Of a stretch of 59,907 nt of DNA, positions 31,667 through 42,850 are shown in pieces. A program made the translations under genes and the position numbers. The notes under the pieces were generated by a model. The model searched no databases. It was not told where the DNA came from and was given only the letters and a program-made list of their open reading frames with translations. Where the stretch lies: positions 183,415 through 243,321 of the forward strand of contig CAJNDS010000057.1 of assembly GCA_905221605.1 (NCBI GenBank). Direction: 5' to 3'. Source of the DNA: Symbiodinium natans. Lineage: Eukaryota > Sar > Dinophyceae > Suessiales > Symbiodiniaceae. The first letter of the stretch is position 1, and each line of letters begins with the position of its first letter.

Positions 31667-31759
31667 GGTAGGGGATCAAAAAAATTTATTTGGGATCAAA
31701 AAATATTTTATTTCTAGGCGGATCAAAAAAAACTTATTTGGGATCAAAAAATAATTTAC
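31667..31759 (+). repeat. left inverted terminus of the foldback element
   Basis: Four GGATCAAAAAA cores spaced 20, 27 and 21 bp apart with TTTATTT between them. Confidence 0.85.
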
Positions 31760-31869
31760 TGAAGGCTTCGAGGGCTTCTTGCAAGCGGAACGGAGGCTGT
31801 AAACGCTCAGAGATGCAGCAGTTCTGGCCGTTCGCAAGCTTTAAATGCCGAAAAAACACAGCGTTTTTG

Positions 31870-32079
31870 CGCATTTCAGAGTTTCCAGAGAGGCTGCAGA
31901 TATTGTTTGTAGCAGCAGTTCTGCGCTTTCAGAGGCTGGAAATACTGTACACTGCAGCATTTCTGAGTTTCCAGAGGCTGCAAATACGGAAAATAGCAGC
32001 ATTTCTGCGATTTCAGAGGCTGGAAATACTGCAAATAGCAGCATTTCTGAGTTTGCAGAGGCTGCAAATCAATGCTGGA
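31870..32079 (+). repeat. 42-bp tandem repeat
   Basis: Five copies (31870, 31912, 31954, 31996, 32038). Each holds GCAGCATTTCTG and CAGAGGCTG(C/G)AAATA; the first is the most diverged. The length is a multiple of three, which explains open frames on both strands. Confidence 0.9.
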
Positions 32080-32107
32080 ATCTTGGCATTAGAAGTTTCA
32101 AAAATGC

Positions 32108-32800
32108 GTATACTCTGAAGCATGTATATTCTGGCATAGTATTGTGGAAATTCTTGTATAATATTGTATGACATTGTATATTCTTGCATGTTATTGTACG
32201 TTGTTGTATATATTGTTGAGTATTATTGTATTGTCTTGTGTTTTCTCATGTTTTTTGTGTGATATTGCATATTATTGCATATTATTGAGTGTTATTGTGT
32301 ATTTTTCAAATTATCGTATATTGTTCTCTCTTTTTTGTAGGTTTCTGTATATTATTGTATATTCTTGAATTTTCTTGTATATTATTGCAGATTACTCTGT
32401 ATTATAGTATATTACTGTATATTCTTGTATATTATTGTCTACTATTGTATATCTACTATTGTATATTATTGTAATCTTTTGTACACTATTTTATATTGTT
32501 GTATGTCTTGCTGTACATCTTTTGTATATATTTTGAAAAATATTGTATATATGGGTGTATATTCTTGTTTGTTTTTGTGTTTTTTGTATATTTTGTATAT
32601 TATTGTATATCGTTGTCTATTTTTGAATTGAATATTATTGTCAATTACTGAAAATTATTGTAAGTTATTCGTTTTTTACGTGTATATTGCTGCATATTCT
32701 TGTACATACTTGCATATTGTTGCATTTTTCTGTATTATTGTATATTATTGCATCGTTTTGTAATATATTCTTGTATATCATTGTATCTTAGTGCGTCTTC
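32108..32800 (+). repeat. TATTGTATAT low-complexity tract
   Basis: About 700 bp of degenerate TGTATATTATTG/TTCTTGTATAT words. Ile/Tyr/Cys/Leu-rich frames here are compositional. Confidence 0.9.
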
Positions 32801-32821
32801 ATGTTTTTTTTGCAAAAAAGT

Positions 32822-33105
32822 GCTCGCATCAGAAGGATTCATGTGCTTTGAAGCAAGCTTGCCCGGACTAAGAAAACAGCCGGGGGGGCGGGTTGGGGGG
32901 GGGGGGCGCAGCCCCCCCCCCATTTGCAAACACAACGCTCGCATCATTGGTTTGGAAAGGATACTCATATGCTTTGAAGCAAGCTTGCCCGGCTTTAAGA
33001 AACAGCGGGGGGTTTGAAGGGGACCCCCCCCCATTTGCAAACACAATGCTCGCATCATGGGTTTGGAAGGGATTCATACGAGTGGAAGAAGCTTGCCCGG
33101 CGCCA
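32822..33105 (+). repeat. repeat of about 113 bp, three copies
   Basis: Copies start at 32822, 32937 and 33048 with GCTCGCATCA and contain GAAGC(A)AGCTTGCCCGG. Copies one and two end in G runs followed by C runs and CATTTGCAAACACAA; the G/C runs can pair into a hairpin (about 32881-32930). Confidence 0.88.
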
Positions 33106-33339
33106 AACAAACAAGAAATATGTATTGTGTATTATCAATTCTATATCAAATAGCAGTAAATATATATACATATATGCTCTGCTATTTCGATTTTACTATC
33201 TTTTTATGATACAAAGGTACACTCTACGATATTGTGTTCTATTCTACTCTATGCCACTCTAAATATTTTGTTATACCTTGTTTTAATATATATACATATA
33301 TATATATATATTAACATGTGATGTTATGTTATGTTTTCC

Positions 33340-33560
33340 TACATATCCTTTCCTGTCCTTTCCTTTCCTGTCCTTCCTTGCTTCCTTGCTTCCTTGCTTC
33401 CTTGCTTCCTTGCGTCCTTGCTTCCTTGCTTCCTTGCTTCCTTGCTTCCTTGCTTCCTTGCTTGCTTCCTTCCTTCCTTCCTTCCTTCCTTCCGTCCTTC
33501 CGCCCTTCCTTCCGTCCCTCCCTCCTTTTCTCCCTCCCTCCCTCCCCTTCCCTCTCTCCG
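33340..33560 (+). repeat. (CTTCCTTG)n / (CTTC)n pyrimidine microsatellite
   Basis: Pure-pyrimidine or near-pure tract of CTTCCTTG, CTTC and CTCC words. The open frames rich in Leu/Pro/Ser/Phe are artefacts. Confidence 0.93.
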
Positions 33561-33573
33561 TCGGAAGAACAGA

Positions 33574-33665
33574 ATAAATTATTTCTTGATCCTAAATAGA
33601 TTATTTTTTGATCCTAAATAAATTTTTTCTTGATCCTAAATAAAAATTTTTTTTGATCCGCATCC
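33574..33665 (-). repeat. right inverted terminus of the foldback element
   Basis: Four GATCC cores 22, 22 and 23 bp apart separated by TAAATA...TTTTTT, the inverted counterpart of 31667-31759. Confidence 0.85.
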
Positions 33666-33849
33666 CGGGAATGCGCCCAGTTCTCTGGGTTGGGGGTCCC
33701 TTTGTGGGTCCCCTACAGAAATACGGCACTCTAAAAGTAAGGACCCCAAAGGAGACCTTAAGTTAGATAACTCGCCAATAGGATCCCTGACTACAATGTA
33801 AGCAAACGACTCCCGAATTAAGGGCGCCCCCAAACCCTCCAAACCAAAC

Positions 33850-34053
33850 CCAAAACACCCAAAGCACCCCAAAAACACTCAAAACACCCAAAACACCCCA
33901 AACACCCAAAACACCCCAAACACCCCAAACACCCCAAACACCCAAAACACCCAAAACACCCAAAACACCCAAAACACCCAAAACACCCAAAACACCCAAA
34001 ACACCCAAAACACCCAAAACACCCAAAACACCCAAAACACCCAAAACACCCAA
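33850..34053 (-). repeat. CACCCAAAA 9-mer array
   Basis: About 22 nonamers (first ones CACCCCAAA variants). All three minus-strand frames are open with tripeptide periodicity (VFW, GVL, CFG), which shows that openness here carries no coding meaning. Confidence 0.95.
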
Positions 34054-34062
34054 CCACACGCC

Positions 34063-34295
34063 GAATTAGGGTTTAGGGTATAGGGTTTAGGGGGGGCCCA
34101 GGCTTGTTCCTGACCAAGAAGCCATGTCAGAGATCTTTGAAAGGAAAGCGAGAGAGCGAAAAGTCTCGCCGGTGGCAGGAACCCGGAATCCCCTTCGAGC
34201 ACCCAAACTGCAGCAGTTGGGGGTTCAGAAAATAGGGGTGTAGGGTTTAGGGTTTAGGGTTTAGGGTTTAGGGTTTAGGGTTTAGGGTTTAGGGT
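34063..34295 (+). repeat. two short TTTAGGG arrays
   Basis: Units at 34063-34090 and 34237-34295 with a 145-bp unique spacer. Confidence 0.87.
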
Positions 34296-34809
34296 TAAGG
34301 GTACCCTTTTGGGGGGTCCCTTTAAGGGGATTCTACTCTATTTGGGGTGTACAAGGGGTTCCCGTATTTTGGGAAATACCCAGCTGGCGTCGTCAAGGGT
34401 CAAGGGTTGAGGCCATGGTCCCTTGATATAGGCCCTTAATTATAAAACTGAAGGGCCCATACTTCAGAACCCTCTAAGGAAGGGAAGAGACCTTTTGAAG
34501 GGACCATGCAACTTCTGTCAGAGGGTTGAGAGGGCCGAGAACTTAAGGTTTCGACTTCGGGGGGGCGGCGGGATCAAACTTGCCCTGCCGGTTTTCTGAG
34601 GCTGAAATCACCCTGAACTCTACCTCGAGCTTCCTGCAAAGGCTTGGAGAACTCTCATACTCCAAACCCGAAACCCCAAACCCTAAACCCAAAACCCTTG
34701 CGTTTGTGGACTCCGTCGGCCGTAGGGAGTTCGGGCTTGGGGCTTCGGATGCTTTGGGATTTTGGGGGCCCTGGAGCTTTGAGGTTTTGAGGTTTGGGGG
34801 TGAAAGTTG

Positions 34810-35258
34810 TTTAGGGTTTAGGGTTTAGGGTTTAGGGTTTAGGGTTTAGGGTTTAGGGTTTAGGGTTTAGGGTTTAGGGTTTAGGGTTCGGGTTTCGGGT
34901 TTTGGGTTTAGACCTGGGTAATCGAAGAGTGCTCGGAGGTCGGAAGCGAAAGCCCGAACCTCCCAGAACAGCTCCCAGGCGATTTGCAACTGAAGCCTTG
35001 CGCCTTTTGGGGGAATCTACAGCTAAGGAGTTGTTTAGGAGGGCTTAGGGGGTGCTAGCTCTACCTCTATGTTGCTTCACTACATGAATTATGGTAATAT
35101 TTACATGCATAGCAAAAAAAGAGGGTTTAGGGTGTAGGGTTTAGGGTTTAGGGTTTAGAGTTTAGGGTTTAGGGTTTAGGGTTTACGGTTTACGGTTTAC
35201 GGTTTAGGGTTTAGGGTTTAGGGCTTAGGGCTTAGGGTTTAGGGTTTAGGGTTTGGGG
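34810..35258 (+). repeat. two TTTAGGG arrays
   Basis: About 13 units at 34810-34910. The array at 35125-35258 has TTTACGG and CTTAGGG variants. The 215-bp spacer has no recognisable feature. Confidence 0.9.
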
Positions 35259-35839
35259 GTTAGGGCTGGCGAGTTTCGCTTCCGTCAACATCTGAGAGCC
35301 AGGAGCCGTGCAGCTGCTCGAAGAGCCAGGCATGAAACAGCAAGTTGACCTGGGCTTGTCGGGTTTAAACTGAACTTGGAACCCTAGCAACTAAACCCTA
35401 AACCCTAAACCCTAAACCCTCTATATGCTTTTTTAGCTGCTTCTTAAAAGGGTTATAGTAACCCAAACATGAAAGTTGTTCCCAAGTGTGCCTTGGGGTG
35501 TGTTCAGGGCTTAGGGCTTTGCCTCTAAAACTCAGCACCATCTGCATCCTAGACTGTGAAAGCTTGAAGACGACCTGCAGAAGTAAGGTGGGTCTTCGAA
35601 GCTACCGGTGTAGGAGGTTCAGGTCATTCTTCGGCTTCGAAGAGTTTGGGGTTTAGCGTTTCTTGGGCTGAAGAGCTGTAAGGGGGTTTCTTGAAAGAAA
35701 CCCCGAATCCTTTAACCCCAAAACCCCTCAACCCGAAGCCATCCTCTGCTGAGGCTTGGGCCACATAGGGCTTCTGCTTCTTGCACAGCCAGTCGCGGAG
35801 ATCCTCCGGACCGCGGACGCATCTTGCTTGCAGCTGGGG

Positions 35840-35935
35840 GTTTAGGGTTTGGGGTGGGGGGGGAGGGTGCAGGGTTTAGGGCTCAGGGTTTAGGGTTTAG
35901 GGTTTAGGGTTTAGGGTTTGGGGTTTGGGGTTTAG
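35840..35935 (+). repeat. TTTAGGG/TTTGGGG array
   Basis: About ten units after a G-rich tract. Confidence 0.85.
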
Positions 35936-36819
35936 GTTGCCTGGAGATGCCTGGGGGCCCCTGTTTGAGGCCGTGCCTGGAGGCTAGAGGGGTCCAGGGG
36001 CAAGGTTTCGCGTAGCTCATTCTCACCCAGTTTGGGTTTTATTGGGGGCCTAGGAGGGCGAACCCCGAACCCCAAGTCCTAAACCCCGCCTGCATGTCGT
36101 GCATCACCAGGAAGACCTGCTGTGGGGAAGCCGGATTCGGAGATGGGGTTCGGCGTCTCATGAAAGGCGATGGCTGTTTCCGTTGGAGGGGATGTTTGGG
36201 GGGAACCCCCCAAACCTCAAAAACGAAGAACCTCAGAATCCATGAAGGCAACCGAAGTCCTAACGGGTTCGACTTAGGGCTTTAGGGTTTAGGCTTTAGG
36301 GTTTTTAGGGGTTCGGTTTCCGGGTTTTTTAGGAAGAAATATTGCTGTCATTCGCAGCTTCCCAGACCAAGAGGCAAACCCCTACCCTAAGCCCTGAGAA
36401 GGTTCTTGCCCCCACAGTCGACCTTTAACGTTAGCAAGGGTTTAGGGTGAAGTGCTTAAGGCATAGGGCTTGGGTTACCCCACCCCTAAAGTAACACCCC
36501 ATCTTGGGCTCAAGGTTGAAGGTTTAGGGTTTAGTGTTTCCACTTAGCACCCCTTTTCAGCTTCCTTTGAAGCCTTGTGACAAGAAGAAACCCTAGACCT
36601 ACACTTTAGACCCAAAACCCTACACGCTAAACCCAAAACCTTAAACCTTCAACCCTAAACCCTAAACCCCAAGCCCTTAACTAAACTTGGAGGTTTGGAA
36701 CCCTAAACCCTAAACCCGAAACCCTGAAGCTGAAACCCCCCCAAATCCCCGAACCCCGGATTGCCGACATGTCCTGCCCACCTCCACGTCCATCACTGAG
36801 TCTCTGCCTGCAAAATCTC

Positions 36820-36908
36820 CAGGGTTTAGGGTTTAGGGTTTAGGGTTCAGGGTTTAGGGTTTAGGGTTTAGGGTTTAGGGTTCAGGGTTTAGGGTTTAGG
36901 GTTTAGGG
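36820..36908 (+). repeat. TTTAGGG/TTCAGGG array
   Basis: About 12 units. The bases that follow (36901-36946) are the segment shared with 4101-4146. Confidence 0.9.
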
Positions 36909-37059
36909 CGTGCCAAACGGAAGCGCGCTTTGGGAGCGCGCAATAGTCTGCAGACCTACCCACCCCAAGACCGCCCACTTACAACTCTCAAGGAGTTAAG
37001 ACCTTCTTTTTTACAAAGCATCACACGGGTCAGCACTCACGCCCTTTTGAGACCTCCAC

Positions 37060-37420
37060 ACGTGCGTGGACAGCTTGGGTTGGCGCAAAGGGGCTAAGGC
37101 CGGAACACAGGACAAAGGCAGTGCGGACAACAACTTGGGTTAGCAACCAGTGTGCGGGTTGGCGCGAAGGGTAAGGCCAAGGAGGGGCCAGGGCCAGCGC
37201 CAGGGCCATTTACAAAGCATGACATGTGCACAGCTTGGGGCGAGGGAAGACAGGACAACGGCCGCGCGGACAACTTGGGTTGGCGCGAAGGGGCACCAGG
37301 GCCAGGAGCCAGAAGCAGGGGGCCACACAGAGGGCGGCCAGGGTCAGGGCCAGGGCCAGAGGGCCAGGGCCCTGGTTGGCGGCCAGGCAAGACACGTGCG
37401 GACAACTTGGGTATGGCGGG
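37060..37420 (+). repeat. GC-rich imperfect minisatellite
   Basis: The phrase ACAACTTGGGTTGGCGCGAAGG recurs in altered form at about 37072, 37131-37155, 37265 and 37403, with CAGGGCCAGGG(C) words between. Open frames on both strands are Gly/Pro/Arg-rich and not supported as genes. Confidence 0.65.
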
Positions 37421-37607
37421 GGGGGGCCACAGAGGCTGACCCACTTTTTGATGCCTGCCCCGGCGATGACTCGGCCTGTGCCTGCCTGGAGGGTAAGCCA
37501 GCCTGGAGGCCAGCTCGGTCGCTCGCCTGGGGGCTCCCGCGCCGGGTCTCACTGAGCGCTCGACCAGCGCCCGCCTACCCCAAAAGACAAGAGAGTGGGG
37601 TGGCGGG

Positions 37608-37830
37608 TTTAGGGGGTTTAGGGTTTAGGGTTTTGGGTTTAGGGTATAGGGTATAGGGTTTCGGGTTTAGTGTTTAGGGTTTAGGGCATTTTGGGTTTGA
37701 AGTTGAGGGTTTAAGGTTTCGTGTTTGAAGTTTAGGGTTGAGGGTTTGAAGTTTAGGGTTTAAGGTTTCGGGTTCGAAGTTTAGGGTTCAGGGCCTTTCG
37801 GGTGTGAAGTTTAGGGTCTAAGGTTCCGGG
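37608..37830 (+). repeat. degenerate TTTAGGG tract with GAAGTTTAGGG words
   Basis: TTTAGGG, TTTCGGG and GTTTGAAGTTTAGGG variants with a roughly 35-bp periodicity after 37690. Confidence 0.75.
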
Positions 37831-38119
37831 TGGGGGTTTAGCAATCGAGCCCTTGGCTCCCCACACGTGTTTTCGAAAAAGGTTAGGGGTTTAGGGCTTG
37901 GGTTTTGGTTTACGGGTTTGAGGCTGGTTAAGTTTTCCGGTATAAGGCTTTAGGGCTTCTCGGTGGGTTTAAGCTGTAGGTTCATTCAGCCGTTTTTAAT
38001 CGAGGAGGTTAGGGCTTCGGGAGAGTGCAAATCTTCAACCCTAAACCCGAAAACCCGAAATCTAAATCCTGAAATCTGAATCCTAAGCCACAAATCCAAA
38101 CCTCAAACTCTGAACCCTA

Positions 38120-38350
38120 AACCCTAGCCCTAAACCCTCAACCCGAACTCTGGATCCCAAGCCTCCTCCTGCTGAACCCTGAACCCTAAACCCTAAAAAC
38201 TCGTTCATCAAGATCCCTAGATGTCAGCCACGTGGCGCATGATGAGGTCGAACCCCTCCGGTGGGATCTTCTCATGGGGCTCCTGCACCACCCTAAACCC
38301 TAAACCCGAAACCCTAAACCCTAAACCCCTAAACCCCTAAACCCTAAAAC
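38120..38350 (-). repeat. CCCTAAA tracts
   Basis: Degenerate units near 38120-38200 and a cluster at 38290-38350, separated by a unique spacer. Confidence 0.8.
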
Positions 38351-39109
38351 CCCAAGAGATTCGGGAACCCCAAGTCCTAAGTCCTCTGCAAAAATCCTCC
38401 GAAGTCCTAAGGGCCTCCAAACCCCTAGGCCCGATGTGAGAACCCTAAAGCCCAAAGCCTAAACCCAACAGACCCTAAACTGCAACCCTCACCACAGATC
38501 CTAAACCCTAAACTAACTAAACCCTTAACCCTAAACCCTAAAGCACAATTTCTTGACGCTTCGGGCTTCTGCGTGCATGGATCGAGAGTCTTCATAGAGC
38601 CGGTCTTCACTACTGGTTGTTGTTAGGGACTGAGGGAATTATGTACCTTACATCCGCCATGGGACTCCTTATACTCGAAACCCCAAACCCTACAAACCTC
38701 AAACCCTAAACCAAACCCTAAATCCTAAACCCTGACACAGGTCCTTCATGAATCGGACGGCGGACAATACTCTGGAGAGTCTGTACTCCTCCGCGTATCA
38801 CGGACTGTGCGAGGATGGAAAATTCCAGGGTTTAGCGTTTGGGATTTTAAGGTTTAGGGTATGGGGCTTCGGGCTTCGGGTTTAGGGCTAAGGCTTTGGG
38901 TTTACACCTTAGCGTTTAGCGTTTATGCATGGGAATGCCATACTTCAGGTCATAGGAGAACCACCTACTTGCTCCTAAACTCCAAAACCCCGAAACCCCC
39001 GAACTCCAACGACCCACTGCAGAGAGCGTCCTGGCCATCGTTGAAATGGCCAATGTGCGGAACTCGTGCCTTGGTGCAAAACCTCCCCAACCCTGCACCT
39101 CGGGGTTCA

Positions 39110-39215
39110 GGGGGTTTAGGGTTTAGGGTTTAGGGTTTAGGGTTTAGGGTTTAGGGTTTAGGGTTTAGGGTTTAGGGTTTAGGGTTTAGGGTTTAGGGTT
39201 TAGGGTTTAGGGTTT
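39110..39215 (+). repeat. pure TTTAGGG array
   Basis: About 15 units with almost no variation. Confidence 0.94.
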
Positions 39216-39539
39216 GGGGTGGAGGGGTTTGGAGGCTGAGGACTCGAAGGCCTTACGAGGGTTTAGGGTTGAAGGCCTACTTTTGGTTTAGGGTTTAGAG
39301 CCTCTGAGCCCTAAACCCTGAAGCCCCAAATCTCGACTTCGTTTTGGACTTCTTGTTAAGGGCTTAGGGTTTAGGGTTTGGGGATTAGGGTTTTAGAGTT
39401 TGGGGCTCGAAAAATAACTGCCAGCTGCTCTCATGGCCTCGTCGCTCACGCGAATAGCACTCCAAAGCCCTAGTTAACCCCTGAAAACCCCATCAGCGGA
39501 AGCCCAAAAAACAAAACAAAAGCCGAAGTCCAAACGCCC

Positions 39540-39872
39540 CTAGTAAACCCTAAACCCTAAACCCTACAACCTAAACCTCAAACCCCAAACCCTAAACCCT
39601 AAACCCTAACAACGATCGGAGCCCCCAGAGCCCCCGTCAAACGCGAAGAAACCCCAAATCCTAAAACCGTAACTCCTAAACCCTGAACCCAAAAAAACAA
39701 AACTACAAACCTTGACAACCCGAGTCCTAAGCTCTAATCCTAGACCCTGAAAACCAGAAAAAGCCAAAAACAAAAATGGGAGAAGAATCTGAAAACCCTA
39801 GAAAACCCTAAACCCGAAACCCTAAGCCCTAAACCCCAAACCCTAAACCCTAAACCCTGAACCCTAAACCCT
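39540..39872 (-). repeat. CCCTAAA arrays, two clusters
   Basis: Clusters at 39540-39610 and 39800-39872 with a 190-bp A-rich spacer. Confidence 0.85.
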
Positions 39873-40006
39873 AAAGGATTGGGTTTAAGGGGTTTTGGGT
39901 GGCCCCTAAGTCTGGGCTTCGCACCAGCTTCAGGGCCGGGCATTCCTGGTGCTTCGTCGAGCTTGCGATGAGGCATCCGGGGGCTTAGGGTTGTTCTGGG
40001 TGGTGT

Positions 40007-40085
40007 AGGTTTAGGGTTTAGGGTTTAGGGTTTAGGGTTTAGGGTTTAGGGTTTAGGGTTTAGGGTTTGGGGTTTAGGGCTTAGG
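40007..40085 (+). repeat. TTTAGGG array
   Basis: Eleven units, the last ones degenerate. Confidence 0.92.
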
Positions 40086-40229
40086 GTTGAGGGCTCAGGG
40101 TTGCGCAGGGTGGTAGCAGCGGTTTGGGTTGCTTGGGGTGGTGTCGGGTTTGGGGTTTAGAGCGTCAGGGGTTTTAGCGTTTGGAGGTTGGGGTGACAGA
40201 GTTGCGAGATTCTCAAACCTCGCACCCCG

Positions 40230-40652
40230 CAATTTGAATCCTAAACCCTGAACCCTGAACCCTGAACCCTGAACCCCTTAAATCCCCTAAACCCTGAACC
40301 CCCTACATCCGGGAAAAAAGAAAACAAAAGCCCTTCAAGCCCCCTGAAGCCCCTGAAGCCCCTGAAGCCCTAAACCCTAAACCCTAAACCCTAAACCCTA
40401 AACCCTAAGCCCTAAACCCTAAACCCTAAACCCTAAACCCTCAGCATGTTGGGCCCTAAGGTTGCTTGAAGTGGAGCATACCTTTTTGCGCGACGTGCTT
40501 CTTGCAGCGCCGACTCTTGGGTTCCCGCCCTCTTGTCAGCCTTATTTTGGGGTGCCCTAAACCCTAAACCCTAAACCCTAAGCCCTAAACCCTAAACCCT
40601 AAACCCTAAGCCCTAAACCCTAAACCCTAAACCCTAAACCCTAAACCCTAAA
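40230..40652 (-). repeat. CCCTGAA and CCCTAAA arrays
   Basis: CCCTGAA is homogenised at 40246-40282, CCCTGAAGC occurs three times near 40337-40365, and CCCTAAA arrays lie at 40365-40442 and 40556-40652. Confidence 0.9.
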
Positions 40653-40789
40653 CCGGTTTTCTGTCACGGCGTGGGCTTTGCGGCCTTTTGGGAGTTGCGC
40701 TGCAGGGTTCACAGCCGGAAGCACATGTAGCCCAGTGACGAACTTGGGTGTAGGGTGTCGGGTTTCGGATTTAGGGTTTGAAGTTAGGG

Positions 40790-41046
40790 GGTTTAGGGTT
40801 TAGGGTTTAGGGTTTCGGATTTAGGGTTTGAAGTTAGGGGGTTAGGTGCTCATTCCTAAACCCTAAAGCCCGTACCAAAACCCTAAACCCTAAACCCTAA
40901 ACCCTAAACCCCCAAAACCCTAAACCCTATACCCCTAGACCCTAAATTCCCTTAGCAATAAGAGACCTTCAGGAACCCTAACCCTAAACCCTAGACCCTA
41001 AACCCTAAACCCTAAACCCCCAAAACCCTAAACCCTAAACCCTCAT
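40790..41046. repeat. TTTAGGG cluster, then CCCTAAA clusters
   Basis: A phrase of about 60 bp (TTTCGGATTTAGGGTTTGAAG) is duplicated at about 40762 and 40814. CCCTAAA clusters follow at 40856-40945 and 40975-41046, both containing CCCCCAAAACCC. Confidence 0.85.
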
Positions 41047-41154
41047 TCTCTTGGTTAATCAAGGAAGCCTCCATACAAATCCAAGGCTCCTCTTCCAGGC
41101 CAGGCTGGAACATGGCTCCAAATTGCGAAACCCTGAGCCCTAAGCTGGTTTGGG

Positions 41155-41268
41155 GTTTAGGGTTTAAGGTTTAGGGTTTAGGGTTTAGGGTTTAGAGTTT
41201 AGGGGTTTAGGGGTTTAGGGGTTTAGGGGTTTAGGGGTTTAGGGGTTTAGGGGTTTAGGGGTTTAGGG
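41155..41268 (+). repeat. TTTAGGG then GGGGTTTA array
   Basis: TTTAGGG units change to eight GGGGTTTA octamers from about 41200. Confidence 0.92.
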
Positions 41269-41449
41269 TCCCTAAAGGCTCGGTTAAGGGATCCTGCGCT
41301 TGCCACCTCGGTTGTTGAATCCCGATGAAAGGCTGCTTCTCCAAGGGCATGGGGCTTGACGGGTACGGTTTGGGGAACTCTTCTGCGATATCAAGCGACT
41401 TCTAAACAGGGAATGAGTTCCCAAATTCGGGGTCTACGCTTCCCACACC

Positions 41450-41725
41450 CTAGACCCTAACCCTAAACCCTGAACCCTAAACCCTGAACCCTGAACCCTG
41501 AAAACCGTAAACAAAGTCTAAGTGGAAACTACGGCTTTCTTCTAGCTACCGACCGCTGGGCCTTGCGACTGGGAGCCTCAGGGTGGATGCATGCCAGCGT
41601 CCATGTTTTAGGGTTCGGGTTTAGAGTTTAGGGTTTAGGGATCTAGCGTTTAGGGTTTAGGGTTTAGGGTTTAGGGTTTAGGGTTTAGGGTTTAGGGTTT
41701 AGGGTTTAGGGTTTAGGGTTTCGAG
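41450..41725. repeat. CCCTGAA tract, then TTTAGGG array
   Basis: CCCTGAA/CCCTAAA mix at 41450-41510 and about 15 TTTAGGG units at 41610-41725. Confidence 0.88.
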
Positions 41726-42149
41726 ATTAAGGTTTAGGTTTTTGGGGCTTGGGGAGGGTTCCAACAAAAAACCTACCTTGTGGTGAGAAGTTTGGGAAAC
41801 TTTGATGTAAAGCTGAAGCTGAAACCTAAGGGGCTTAGCAGGGGGACGTCGCAGTTTAAGGTTTAGGGGTTTAGTAGATTTACGACACAGATTAGGGTCC
41901 TGCCCACCCAACGACATCTCTGATGCATCAAACAACATACTGTCCCCGTGCTCCGAAGCACAACTCTTTCGGGTTTAGGGTGTAGGGTTTAGGTTTTAGG
42001 GTTTAGCGTCTAGGGCTTGGGAAGCCTAAACAACATCCTGAACAAGACCCAAACCTTCTCAGGAGGAACGAACCGGCCGGGAAGCCCTAAACCCTAGGCG
42101 TTGATCTCGGCTCGAAACTCGCAAGCCCTCAAGCCTTTTCTGCAAACCC

Positions 42150-42470
42150 TGAACCCTAAACTCGAAACCCTAAACCCTAGCCCTAAACCCTAAACCCTAA
42201 ACCCTAAACCCTAAACCCTATCCCTAAACTCTGAACCCCTTTTTGTCTTCAGGCGCTCCCCGCATCAACACCTATCATTCGCGGCCCCGCGCAGCGATCG
42301 CCTGCCAGCTGCTTTAGGATGAAGGGTTTAGGGTTTAGGGTTTAGGGTTTAGGGTTTAGGGTTTAGGGTTTAGGGTTTAGGGTTTAGGGTTTAGGGTTTA
42401 GGGTTTAGGGTTTAGGGTTTAGGGCCGGGTTTCGGGTTTGGGGTTTAGGGTTTGGGGTTTAGGGTTTCGA
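42150..42470. repeat. CCCTAAA array, then TTTAGGG array
   Basis: C-strand units at 42150-42240 and about 18 G-strand units at 42325-42470 point away from each other around an 85-bp spacer. Confidence 0.93.
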
Positions 42471-42567
42471 GGTTGGGGGCAACCCCTCTCGCAGCTTGCT
42501 GCGAAACCTCGGCCTGAAAGCTGTGCCTGGACAAAAAGCCTTCGGACACGGTGCTTCTAGTGCATAT

Positions 42568-42850
42568 ACCCTAAACTCTAAACCCTAAACCCTAAACCCT
42601 AAACCCTAAACCCTAAACCCTACACCTAAACCCTAAACCCTAAACCCTAAACCCTAAACCCTAAACCCAGGATGTGGGGCCCAGCCTGGCCATGCCAGGA
42701 AGTCTGTCTGTCCCAGAAGCCACAACGCTTTGGCAGGGCCTCGCAAGGCTTTGAGGCCGCTTTTAGCATCACAGGGCTTGGTCTCGGCCCCGAGTTTAGG
42801 GTTTAGGGGTTAGGGTTTAGGGTTTAGGGTTTAGGGTTTAGGGTTTCAGG
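42568..42850. repeat. CCCTAAA array, then TTTAGGG array
   Basis: About 14 units at 42568-42668 and about eight units at 42795-42850. Confidence 0.92.

Larger units (their letters stand above)
31667..33665. mobile_element. 2.0-kb foldback (Mutator-like?) DNA element with 10-bp target duplication
   Basis: The ends are inverted and each is made of four spaced copies of a unit of about 22 bp with core GGATCAAAAAA (GGATC at 31673, 31693, 31720 and 31741; the complement GATCC at 33588, 33610, 33632 and 33655). The outermost bases also match in inverted form: GGTAGGGGATC against the complement GGATGCGGATC. The decamer CGGGAATGCG flanks both ends directly (31657-31666 and 33666-33675). Inverted ends made of tandem subrepeats are typical of foldback elements, and 9-11 bp duplications of Mutator-like elements. 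The interior is repeats only, with no transposase, so it would be non-autonomous. Confidence 0.82.

Noticed and set aside
31841-32171. Ser/Glu/Ala-rich repeat protein
   Set aside because: Explained by the 42-bp repeat, which is a multiple of three and open on both strands.
33763-34202. Proteins of repeated VFW, GVL or CFG
   Set aside because: All three frames are open because the 9-bp repeat has no stop in any of them.
37094-37656. Gly/Pro/Arg-rich frames on both strands
   Set aside because: They follow a GC-rich imperfect minisatellite and overlap each other in several frames.
38608-38660. Second copy of the 48429-48561 MITE
   Set aside because: Only a loose match to one arm (GAGGGAAT...GTACC...ACATCC); too weak to call.
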